NCBI GenBank assembly: GCA_030431165.1 | Contig: JAUIJQ010000019.1 | Span: 1 to 14,769 of the forward strand | Reading direction: 5' to 3' | Length of the DNA stretch: 14,769 bases | Source: Rhodothermia bacterium | GTDB lineage: Bacteria > Bacteroidota > Rhodothermia > Rhodothermales > JABDKH01 | In this document: piece after piece, positions 1-8,100 of the stretch | Position numbering within the stretch: the first letter of the stretch is position 1 | How the letters are laid out: every line of letters begins with the position of its first letter | Notes under the pieces: model-generated | The model's database searches: none | What the model saw: only the letters and a program-made list of their open reading frames with translations | Told to the model about the DNA's origin: nothing | Program-made: the position numbers and the translations under genes

Positions 1-1418
1 CGCAGCCACGAGGGCATCGTCGCTGAAGCCGGAAGCTTCTCGATTTCAGCAAGCGCCGCGTTCAGCGTCGCATCGTCTGGCGCGTTCAGGATCAGCTGTT
101 CGAGCTTGATTGCTGTCTGGGCCTCGCCTCTCGAACGGAAATAAGACGACGCCGTCTGCGTTCCCGTTAACCCGGGAGGCATCACCCTTTCCATCGGCGG
201 CGGCGGCGGCGCAACGCCAGCCAGCGGAGTCTCGAGCGCTGGCGGTGGCGGCGGCACCGCATGCAGGTCCTGGAGAGCGTGAGACCGCCCAGACTGCGGC
301 AGCAGTCCGCTCCAGAGGTGAGCCATCACCGGCGCGGTTGAGACCGTCAGGACGGCCAACACCAGCAGCATGACGCCCGCGGCAAGGCGGCCTGACAACA
401 CGCCGGGTCTTCCGCGCGTGCCGCGTGCGTCTGCTGATGCGTCATCACGCAACACACGCCGGATGCGATCAGCTAGCGAACCGTCAGCAGCACTGAGTGC
501 AAGCCGCGGCAACGCCGTGTGGCGCGAATTGTGTATTGCAACACGCAACTGCGCGAGGTGAACAAGAGCAGCCGCGTAGTCCCGACGGTGTCCCCCACCC
601 GACACAACGAATTCGTCACACGCGCGCTCCCGCTCGATGCGGATCTCCCTCGACAGCCACCACACCGCCGGATTAAAGAAGAACAGCGTCTCAACAACCA
701 ACTGCATCACGTTGACCGCATAGTCGTGCCGGCGGATGTGTGCGATCTCGTGCGCGATGATCAGGTCGAGCTGGCCGGGCGCCAGCCCGGTGACCACGCT
801 GACCGGAAGCAGAATGGCCGGACGAATCCAGCCAATAACCGCCGGGGTGTCAATGCGCGAACAGCTGTAGACACGGATCGAACGGTCAACACCCATCCGC
901 GTCGCGATGTCGCGTGCGCGGAGTGCGATGCGCTCGGCAGGGACACGTGACGCACGACTGCGAATGATGCTGGCCATCACCCATCCGAACATGAAATACA
1001 ATCCGAAGCCAACAGCACCGATAAACCAGATGGTGGCCACAACGGTGGCGGCTCGATCACTGCGCAGGCCCGCTTGCGACGCTGACTCCGGGTCTCGCTG
1101 TACCTGTTCCAGGAGCGACGACCTGTCCGAGTCGACGGCCGCGCTCGCCGACTGCGGCGCGCCGGTTTGTGTCGCAGTAGACGAAGAGATCGCTATCCAG
1201 GCGCCGGCGCCACCAAATCCGTTCTGGGAACGCAGCGCCGCAAACGTGGCAACGCCGCAGAGGGCCGTTGAGACAAGGGCAACAACTGCTACAACGTATC
1301 GCGCATTTGCGGATGCGCCGCGCAGCAGCCGCAACGTTACGACCGCGGCAATCGCGATGAGCGCTCCCTGCCACAACGAATGCAGGATGGTCAGTGTGAC
1401 CGCTTGATCAAAAGGCAT
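1..1418 (-). CDS. M56-family (BlaR1/MecR1-type) membrane metallopeptidase, 3' end cut by window edge
   Basis: Open from ATG at 1418 to the left edge: 472 codons without a stop, C-terminus missing. Seen: an N-terminus of the 'LHSLWQGAL' type usual in M56 proteins; hydrophobic segments at about residues 10-30, 37-60, 123-149 and 344-364; the zinc motif HEIAH at residues 223-227 (738-752); and downstream a WWLSREIRIERERACDE block (253-269) in which E264, four residues before D268, is the likely third zinc ligand. In the family, this membrane protease senses an envelope signal and triggers inactivation of its partner repressor. After the last membrane segment, where BlaR1 carries a penicillin-binding sensor, the visible sequence is instead proline-rich with two five-proline runs and then a helical-looking stretch. 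The start overlaps the repressor stop (TGATG) and has AGAGGA 6 nt upstream (1425-1430), so the two are translationally coupled. Family assignment is firm; the signal sensed is unknown. Confidence 0.93.
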   Translation of the reverse strand, partial: MPFDQAVTLTILHSLWQGALIAIAAVVTLRLLRGASANARYVVAVVALVSTALCGVATFAALRSQNGFGGAGAWIAISSSTATQTGAPQSASAAVDSDRSSLLEQVQRDPESASQAGLRSDRAATVVATIWFIGAVGFGLYFMFGWVMASIIRSRASRVPAERIALRARDIATRMGVDRSIRVYSCSRIDTPAVIGWIRPAILLPVSVVTGLAPGQLDLIIAHEIAHIRRHDYAVNVMQLVVETLFFFNPAVWWLSREIRIERERACDEFVVSGGGHRRDYAAALVHLAQLRVAIHNSRHTALPRLALSAADGSLADRIRRVLRDDASADARGTRGRPGVLSGRLAAGVMLLVLAVLTVSTAPVMAHLWSGLLPQSGRSHALQDLHAVPPPPPALETPLAGVAPPPPPMERVMPPGLTGTQTASSYFRSRGEAQTAIKLEQLILNAPDDATLNAALAEIEKLPASATMPSWL

Positions 1419-1822
1419 CACGATTCCTCTCCGTTCGGATCGTCAGATGAGAGTCCGTCGAGCATTGCGCGAATTGCGCGTAGTTCTTTTTCGTCGACCG
1501 GCTTTGCTTTGAGGGCGCGCAGTACAAGTTTCGAGGCGGATCCGGCGAACACGCGATCAACAAGGTGACCGACGATTTCCCCCTGCACATCGGCTTCGGT
1601 TGCTGCTGCACTGTACACGTGGGCACGCTCTGACTCGTCTCGGTCAACCATGCCCTTTTCCTGCATGATCTGCAGCAGTTTCAGCACGGTGGTGTAGCCG
1701 GTACGGCGCACGGCGTCGAGCGCGGCGTGCACCTCTCGCACCGTGCTCGGCCCCCGCTGCCAGAGTACCTGCAAGATTTCAACTTCAGCTTCAGTTGCGT
1801 GCGGTGTCGGGCGCCTACCCAT
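1418..1822 (-). CDS. BlaI/MecI/CopY-family transcriptional repressor
   Basis: 134 residues, the usual length for this family. The N-terminal two thirds form a winged helix (about residues 8-75): 'EAEVEILQVLW' for helix 1, 'STVREVHAAL' for helix 2, and 'GYTTVLKLLQIMQEKG' for the recognition helix and start of the wing. The C-terminal part (about 80-125) matches the dimerisation helices. Such repressors bind dyad operators as dimers and are inactivated when the partner M56 protease is activated. Start chosen at ATG 1820-1822, with GAGGA at 1827-1831 only 4 nt away. The gene lies directly behind a promoter bracketed by two 16-bp dyads, indicating autoregulation. Oddity: aligning from memory with staphylococcal BlaI, the Asn-Phe cleavage pair in 'LVLNF' is replaced by Arg102-Ala103 in 'LVLRA'. 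Target genes beyond its own operon cannot be read from the sequence. Confidence 0.95.
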   Translation of the reverse strand: MGRRPTPHATEAEVEILQVLWQRGPSTVREVHAALDAVRRTGYTTVLKLLQIMQEKGMVDRDESERAHVYSAAATEADVQGEIVGHLVDRVFAGSASKLVLRALKAKPVDEKELRAIRAMLDGLSSDDPNGEES

Positions 1823-1836
1823 GGTATCCTCGATAT

Positions 1837-1852
1837 ACGAATTGACTCGTAG
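1837..1852. promoter_or_regulatory. Putative BlaI operator, start-site-proximal copy
   Basis: ACGAATTGACTCGTAG; with the preceding T it forms a perfect dyad TACGA-N6-TCGTA. It shares ACGAA-N5-TCGTAG with the copy at 1883-1898, 46 bp away. It lies just downstream of the minus-strand -10 (1855-1860), over the expected transcription start near 1848, and just before the blaI ribosome site. A repressor bound here would block initiation. Binding by the adjacent BlaI protein is inferred from position and symmetry. Confidence 0.75.
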
Positions 1853-1854
1853 CC

Positions 1855-1883
1855 AGTATCGGACACAGCCGCGACGATGTCAA
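1855..1883 (-). promoter_or_regulatory. sigma70-like promoter for the blaI-M56 operon
   Basis: On the minus strand, a perfect -35 TTGACA (1878-1883) is followed by a 17-bp spacer (1861-1877) and a -10 GATACT (1855-1860) that keeps the key A and final T of TATAAT. The start would be near 1848, giving an untranslated leader of about 26 nt ending in the blaI ribosome site (1827-1831). Two operator-like dyads border it. Start and spacing are predicted, not measured. Confidence 0.75.
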
Positions 1884-1898
1884 CGAATATTTTCGTAG
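1883..1898. promoter_or_regulatory. Putative BlaI operator, -35-proximal copy
   Basis: ACGAATATTTTCGTAG contains the dyad ACGAA-N4-TTCGT and matches the copy at 1837-1852 in both arms, while the five spacer bases differ. Its first base is also the last base of the minus-strand -35 box (1878-1883). It overlaps the -35 region of a weaker rightward promoter candidate (1892-1920), so one bound dimer could affect both directions. Confidence 0.75.
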
Positions 1899-1920
1899 CG
1901 ACGGAATTTTGCATGATAAT
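1892..1920 (+). promoter_or_regulatory. Candidate rightward promoter for the lipoprotein-tam-mla operon
   Basis: A near-consensus -10 GATAAT (1915-1920) lies 17 bp after a poor -35 TTCGTA (1892-1897, three of six bases matching TTGACA). Transcription would start near 1927, leaving about 80 nt before the first ATG at 2008. The -35 lies inside the operator copy at 1883-1898. No better sigma70-like pair was seen in 1899-2007, but the call is weak. Confidence 0.35.
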
Positions 1921-2007
1921 CGCCTCCGGCGGGATCAACGGGCCCTTTCCGTGATATCTTCCCCCTAGACGGCATGCCCATTTATCGATTTCCACCGCGA
2001 GGCTACT

Positions 2008-2997
2008 ATGACAGGACAACGTTCGATGCTTTTCGTTGCCGCGCTGACCGCCGTGCTCGGTGGATGCCGCACCAATGAGGTCGTCGAATCCCCCGACGGC
2101 GTCCTCGTCCTCGGTCGATTCGAGGAGACCGCGACCGAAACCCGGTCGCTCGCACTCAGCGGTCGAACGCTTATCATCGAGGCCGAGAACGGTGCCGTAT
2201 CACTATCCGGCGTTCCGGGAAATGATGTTGACCTCACATTCAGCATGCGTGCGCGTGGCGAGTCGCGCGACGCCGCGCAGAAACAGCTCGACCAGCTTCT
2301 GCTTGAAGAATCGGGAGACGAAATCTCGTACTCGTTTGACATCCAGCCTGACGATCCAGCACGCACAAATGTTGATGTGACCGGCACGGTGCCGCGCAAT
2401 GCAGAAGTGCGACTGATCCTCCGCAGCGGCAATGTCACGCTGTCGAACCTCGACGGACGCATCAACGTCCTCCTGGAGAATGGCGACATTTCCTTCCTTG
2501 GCGGCAGCGCTTCGGTCTCGCTCGCCACGCGCAACGGTGATGTAGCCGGCGACTTCTACAGACTGTCGCCCGGAAGCAGCGTGGAGCTTGCAACAACAAA
2601 CGGAGACGTCACACTCGGCCTGTCGGAGGGAGTGCCTGTTGTTGTCAGCGGAAGCACACGAGCAGGATACGTGCGAACCGACGGATTTACGTTTGACAAT
2701 CCGCGCCTGTCCGTTCGTGGTGCCGGTGCGCGCTTCTCCGGATCATCGGGAAGCGAAGGCGCCACGATCAACATGAAGACCCAGAACGGCGACCTGCGCT
2801 TCCACCGAAGCCAGCTCACTGCTCCGATGGACGACCTGCCACCATCCTCGACCGAAATCGACGAAACACCCGACATGCCCGCCGACAGTGCACAGGCTGA
2901 CCCCAAGTCCATTGAGCGACGCGATTCGGTCGTTGTCGAGTCGGCGGACACATTGGGTCTCGCCCCAGCCGCTGTTGACACGCTTGTCCAGCAATGA
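2008..2997 (+). CDS. DUF4097-like beta-strand-repeat lipoprotein
   Basis: 329 residues. A short signal sequence ends in the lipobox LGGC with the lipidated cysteine at residue 20. The residue at +2 is Arg, not Asp, so by the enterobacterial rule it would go to the outer membrane. Residues about 50-266 are beta-rich and carry a recurring 'NG(D/A)' turn at N61, N158, N176, N198 and N260, typical of DUF4097/putative-adhesin parallel beta repeats. Residues 275-329 are acidic, Pro/Ser/Asp-rich and probably disordered. The ATG has GAGG (1999-2002) 5 nt upstream. It is the first gene of the rightward operon, just ahead of the Omp85 gene. The family has no settled function. Position suggests a cell-envelope role, possibly supporting barrel or lipid handling, but that is inference. 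Lipoprotein nature is well supported; the family name is a recognition call. Confidence 0.8.
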   Translation: MTGQRSMLFVAALTAVLGGCRTNEVVESPDGVLVLGRFEETATETRSLALSGRTLIIEAENGAVSLSGVPGNDVDLTFSMRARGESRDAAQKQLDQLLLEESGDEISYSFDIQPDDPARTNVDVTGTVPRNAEVRLILRSGNVTLSNLDGRINVLLENGDISFLGGSASVSLATRNGDVAGDFYRLSPGSSVELATTNGDVTLGLSEGVPVVVSGSTRAGYVRTDGFTFDNPRLSVRGAGARFSGSSGSEGATINMKTQNGDLRFHRSQLTAPMDDLPPSSTEIDETPDMPADSAQADPKSIERRDSVVVESADTLGLAPAAVDTLVQQ

Positions 2998-3019
2998 CGG
3001 CCATCCGGCCCCGAATGAA

Positions 3020-5194
3020 GTGCGTCGATACAACCGCGGTCAGTGTGGCCATGACAACAAACCTGCGTGTGCGCGCCATCCCGCGTTCATCGCTGTGTTT
3101 GTGCTTGGTGCCTTGTTCCTGTTCGTCGGCCGTGTAGCGGCCCAGGTTCCGCTCTACCTCGTCGACAGCGAAACAAGCGCAGCTTCAGTTGACTTTCGGT
3201 TTTCGGGAACGCGCTCGTTCTCTGACGATCGCCTGCATGGCCAAATGGCCACCAAGACACCAGGATTCTGGGACAAGGTCCTTTTCTGGCGCAACCGGGC
3301 GTACCCGTTTGACCCGGTTGAGCTTCAAAAAGATGTCGTTCGGCTACGGCGCTTCTACAACCGTAACGGATTCCTGTATCCCGAGATCGACTACACCGGG
3401 TCGGTGCTCGACACATCGAAGAATGTCATCGATGTTATCCTCGACATCAATGAAGGTCCGCCACTCATCATTCAGGACGTCGGATACTATGCGCCCGACG
3501 GTGACTACGCCGTCTCGCAGTTCCCCGGTGACCGTCGCCGCGACTGGGACAACTTTTCAAACGAAATCGCGATTCGTATCGGCGATCGGTACTCCGAGTT
3601 CCAGCGCATCAGCATCCAAAGCAAGGTCCTCAACTGGCTGCAGGAAAACGGCTACGCATTTGCGCGCGTAGAGGCCTCAGCGGTAGTCGACTCTCTCTAC
3701 AACGTAGCTGATGTACGATTTGTCGTCGACGCCGGCCCACTGACCGTCGTTGACACAATCGCTGTTCAAGGCAACGAACTTGTCGCCGCAAAGGTTGTGC
3801 GGCGCGAAGTACCGTTTCGCGTTGGCCAGCCGTACTCCCGCTCCCGGCTGATTCGCGGGCAGGAAGAGATCTTCGGGCTGAACCTGTTCCGCGTCGTGCT
3901 TGCAGACGTACCCGAGCAGCCTCGCGACAGTTCGGTCACAGTGCGCTACCGCGTGCGAGAGAGCAAGTTCAAGATTGTGTCGGGACAGGCGGGCTACTCA
4001 CTTGTCCAGGGTGCCGGGTTCGAAGCGGGCTGGCAAAACCGGAACCTGTTCGGCGGTGCGCGAAACATCTCAATCGGCCTTACCTCAAACACCGGTATTG
4101 GTGCACGCCGCACTGGCAATAATCTCACGCCGTGGAGCCTCGCCGCCAAAGTCTCAGTCAGCCAACCGTACTTCCTGACCCGACGCACGTCTGCGGTTGT
4201 CGCCCCGTTTATCAGCTTTGAGCGCGATCCCCGACTACGGGAAAGTGATCGCTTCTATGGCATGAATCGACGTGAGGTCGGTCTTGAGTCGACGCTGGTG
4301 TACCAGTTTGCGCGGCTCCGCACAATCACCGGCCGCTACGTCTTCAACCGTACCCTGGACATCACGCAACCGATCGACGACGACCCATCCGTCCTTCGCG
4401 ACCCTTACACAAAAAGCATCGTTTCACTCACCGGCAACCTTGGGCGCACAAACGACCTGCTCAAACCAACATCGGGTTTTGAGGTACAGCCGTTCTTTGA
4501 AGTGGGCTCTGGCGCGATAGGATCCGAAATCGAATACGTCAAGTTTGGCAGCAGCGTGACCGCCTACCTGCCGCTGTCTGACAAACTGAATATCACAACA
4601 CGCGTCTTTGCCGGTCGCGCTGAGCCGCTTGGTCGAAGCGAACGTATTCTTGCCGGCGCATCGGGCACGCTCGACAGCCTCAAGTTTGAGAACCGGTTTG
4701 ACAATGTTTTCCTCGAGGCTGGTGGTGCAAACGACGTACGCGGATGGGCCGAAAGCTTCCTGGGCGCGAAACTCCCGCGACCGTCCCTTAGCAGCGACGG
4801 ATCCGTGTCGGGCTACGTGTACGAACCCGTAGGTGGCAAGGCAAAATGGACGGCAAGCGTGACACTGTTGTATCCGTTCCCCTGGCTCGGGTCACAATGG
4901 CGGCTCGCAACGTTTGTTGACGCCGGCCAACTTTCTGCCGAAGAGGTCGAGCTACCCGACGGCTCCATTACGTTTCGCGACGACGGCAAAATCGACTTCG
5001 CGCGGTGGCGCGTCGGCGTCGGCTCCGGTGTTCGTTATGCCACACCGTTCGGCTTTGTGCGCCTCGACGTCGGCTACAAAGTGAATCCGTCAGAAAACGA
5101 CCTGCGCGACCCACAGGACGCTTTTGAGGGCATCGACAACCCACGCAACCTGCGCCGTTTCAGGGTTCACCTCAGCCTGAGCCAGACTTTCTGA
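3020..5194 (+). CDS. tamA: Omp85-superfamily outer-membrane protein, TamA/BamA type
   Basis: 724 residues from GTG 3020. A signal peptide with core 'FIAVFVLGALFLFVG' ends near 'VAA|Q' (residue 41). Three POTRA-like modules follow at about 55-147, 150-240 and 242-315, each with the 'YN..GFLYP' or 'LQENGYAFA' helix-strand pattern. The C-terminal beta barrel (about 320-724) opens with 'GFEAGWQNRNLFGGAR', carries the Omp85 loop-6 motif VRGW at 573-576, and ends in a terminal Phe as barrel proteins usually do. TamA works with TamB in outer-membrane assembly; BamA has five POTRAs in E. coli, so three POTRAs plus the adjacent tamB favour TamA. The start is uncertain. GTG 3020 has no clear ribosome site; GTG 2888 would overlap the lipoprotein gene by 110 bp and add an unlikely N-terminus; TTG 2975 and 2984 are other in-frame options. 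The nearby ATGs (2994, 3015, 3051) are all in another frame. The stop overlaps the tamB start as TGATG. Confidence 0.9.
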   Translation: MRRYNRGQCGHDNKPACARHPAFIAVFVLGALFLFVGRVAAQVPLYLVDSETSAASVDFRFSGTRSFSDDRLHGQMATKTPGFWDKVLFWRNRAYPFDPVELQKDVVRLRRFYNRNGFLYPEIDYTGSVLDTSKNVIDVILDINEGPPLIIQDVGYYAPDGDYAVSQFPGDRRRDWDNFSNEIAIRIGDRYSEFQRISIQSKVLNWLQENGYAFARVEASAVVDSLYNVADVRFVVDAGPLTVVDTIAVQGNELVAAKVVRREVPFRVGQPYSRSRLIRGQEEIFGLNLFRVVLADVPEQPRDSSVTVRYRVRESKFKIVSGQAGYSLVQGAGFEAGWQNRNLFGGARNISIGLTSNTGIGARRTGNNLTPWSLAAKVSVSQPYFLTRRTSAVVAPFISFERDPRLRESDRFYGMNRREVGLESTLVYQFARLRTITGRYVFNRTLDITQPIDDDPSVLRDPYTKSIVSLTGNLGRTNDLLKPTSGFEVQPFFEVGSGAIGSEIEYVKFGSSVTAYLPLSDKLNITTRVFAGRAEPLGRSERILAGASGTLDSLKFENRFDNVFLEAGGANDVRGWAESFLGAKLPRPSLSSDGSVSGYVYEPVGGKAKWTASVTLLYPFPWLGSQWRLATFVDAGQLSAEEVELPDGSITFRDDGKIDFARWRVGVGSGVRYATPFGFVRLDVGYKVNPSENDLRDPQDAFEGIDNPRNLRRFRVHLSLSQTF

Positions 5195-8100
5195 TGGAAG
5201 AGGCGGTTGTACATACCACCCGCCCCCGCAGGACGCGTCGCCGCGTTCTGCTGGCCGTCGTTGCGCTGCTTCTCGTCGTGCTCATCGGCGGCGTACTGTA
5301 TGTCATGTCGGATGCCGGGCGCACGTCGATTGCGCGTTATGCGCTCGGGATGATCCCACTTTCCGATGGGTACACACTGTCTGTTGCCGACACCGACGGA
5401 CGCTTGCCATCTGATCTCATTGTTCGCGATCTCGTCCTGTCAGGCCCTGAGGGCCGGGCCCTGCTACATGCGGATTCGGTGGCGCTCGGAATCCGCGTTC
5501 TGCCACTCCTCAAGCGGCGTGTCCAGCTGACCCACATCCGCGCCAGCGACCTCACCGCTGAAATGAATCAGGACGCGGGTGGCTCCTGGGATCTGATCGG
5601 CGCCTTCCCTATTGATACGGCCTCAACAGGGCTCTCCATCCGCATAGGAGAGGCTTTGATTCATCGCGCACACGTATCTGCCCGCTACTTCACCGCTCCG
5701 ACAGCGCGCGACTCGATCCTGATTGCCGGACCAATCAATATATCGGCACACGATATCCGCATGGTTGATGAATACGGCGGACGGGTTGACTCGCTTGATG
5801 CGCCGTTTACTCCCGCCGGTCTTTCTACGGAAGCGCGGCTCACCGCTTCGGCGTCTTTCTTTGACCAGCGTCTGCAGCTACGACATGCCCGACTGACATC
5901 TGATCGCTCAGCATTTGACGCACGCGGCGAGTTGTCCCTCGACGATGCAACCGCTGATCTGCAAGCGACCGCTGCGCCGCTGGCCTTCGCCGATCTTGCT
6001 CCGTTTCTGAGTTCTGTCGATCCACGGGCGTCCGTGTCGGGTACCGTCGCTGTTCAGCGTGATTCCACAGCACCGCAAACCTGGACCGCATCGGGCGACC
6101 TCGATTTTGGATCAGCGGGACGAGCGAACCTTCGAGGGCAATGGGGACGCGGCGATACGCTTCGCTACGTCCTGCAGGCAGATCTTACGTCCCTCGCGCC
6201 TTACGTTTTTCTGCAGTCAGCGTTCACATCCGCCGACAAGCTGACAGGAACCATTGGCGTTAACCTGTCGGGCCCTTCGAACGCATCGCTCGACGGCGTC
6301 GCAAACCTTACGCTGACTGAGTCAGCGCTGCCCAGTTATGATCTCGGTAGCACAACGCTGCGCGCGACGTTCTCAGACGGTCACGCTGATGTCAATGGCC
6401 GTGCCGAGTACGCCGGCTCACCCGTACAGGTAGCGGGGCGCATCACTCCGTTTGCACAGGAACCTACCTATTCGCTTGTCGCGTCGTCGGATCGGTTGGT
6501 CATTCCATCCGTTCGGGCCACGCTTAACGGCTCAGTCAGCGTCGAGGGGCGTGGCTTTATTGATGCGGCGCTTGTTGCGCGGCCGCTGCTTGCGCAGTCG
6601 CGTATCGGCGACCTGGTGATCGAACGTGCAGAAGGGACGGTGTCTTATGAAAGTGGATCGGGCGGAATGCGTGGCGCAGGCGGCACAGTTAGCAGCGGCG
6701 CAGGCGGCACGATCAGCGGCGACATTGTCGGCACCGCGACATCAGGCGGTTTCCAGATTGCCGCTGACTACGCAATTGCCGATAGCCGATGGGTTGTCCG
6801 CGACGCCATACTGCGCAACCTGGACGTCGGTGCTCTGTACGGTTCACCCGGTACGACCGTGGTCTCAGCTCACGGGCGCGGCAGCGGCGTCGGCATGGCG
6901 GATGGTCGCTTCGCGATCTCGCTGGATTCGGTAGCCGCACCCGGCGTCTCGATCGGTGCCGGACGGATATCCGGGACCCTCGATTCGGGCGGCGTGTCTC
7001 TTGTCGACACGATGGCCATAAACGGTGGCAACCTGACGGCGAACGTACGATACGTCTGGCCAAACGAGCGAGGATTGCAGCGCGTGCGCATCAGTGATGC
7101 GCAACTGGACGGGATCGACGTATCAACTCTGCCGGGTGCCGAAATGCAGACCGGACTGCTAACCGCAAACGTCAGCGGCGACTTCAGCTTCGTCGATCTG
7201 GCGTCTCTGAACGGAACAGCCGAGATCGTCATTGACAGCTCGATCATAAACGCCGTTGCCGTGAATCGCGGACAGGCACTCGCCGAGTTCGACGCCGGCA
7301 ACATGCGTTTTCAACTGGAAGCGGCTACTACAGCCGGATCGCTGACAGGCAGCGGGACGGGCCAACCGTTCGCCGATCCAATGCAGGTTAATGTGACGCG
7401 CCTCGCCCTGTCTGGCGTTAACATCGGCGCCGTCGCGTCCTCGTCGCAGATCCAGACTGACCTCAACGGCATCGCGTCTGTTCAATACGTTGGTGGCGCA
7501 CAACCCAACCTCGATGCGGCGCTCACGATGGCCCCGTCGCGGCTCAACGGTCAGGAGCGCGTCGAAGGGCTGATCCGCGCCCGTTCGTCCGGCGACAGCA
7601 TCAACGCCTCGTGGCAACTCACCTGGCCGCGTGACGGCCGCACGACCGGCCGCATCGCAGCCACGCCCGACTCGCTCGGAACGCTTGGGCTTTCCGACCT
7701 TTACGCCCGCATCGAACACGTCGACGTGTCGGCATTCTGGCCATCAGCATCGACCCCGACTGTATTCGACACAACGAGGTCAGATATCACACTCACCGCG
7801 CGGTTCGACGGACGTGCAGCGTCTTTCGATGACCTGACCGGGCGCCTTGTCGTCGATAGCCTCGCAGGCACCATCGCAGACAACGCCATTCGTCAGGGCA
7901 GTCTCGTCGCCGTTGCCGGAGGTGGTCGCGTTGATGTCGAGGAACTTGTTTTTGCAACGGACGCTGGCAACATCACAGGCAGCGGCCCGCTGGCGCTTGG
8001 GGCATCCGGCGGGGAGTCGGCGTTTTACCTTGAGATCGCTGCTGACGATCTGTCTCTACTCGGGGATTTGATCCCCCGCACAAAAAGGATCACGGGGATT

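Noticed and set aside
110..1407. Plus-strand open frames at 110-373, 519-950 and 907-1407
   Set aside because: They lie opposite the M56 gene, which has a zinc motif and family-wide conserved blocks; their translations are Arg/Ala-rich with no recognisable domain.
1971..1978. Palindrome GGCATGCC in the divergent spacer
   Set aside because: Eight bases, single copy, not at a promoter element; likely chance.
2888..3019. Extended N-terminus of the Omp85 protein from GTG 2888
   Set aside because: It overlaps the lipoprotein gene by 110 bp and would put about 65 polar residues before the signal peptide; GTG 3020 fits better though it is not proven.
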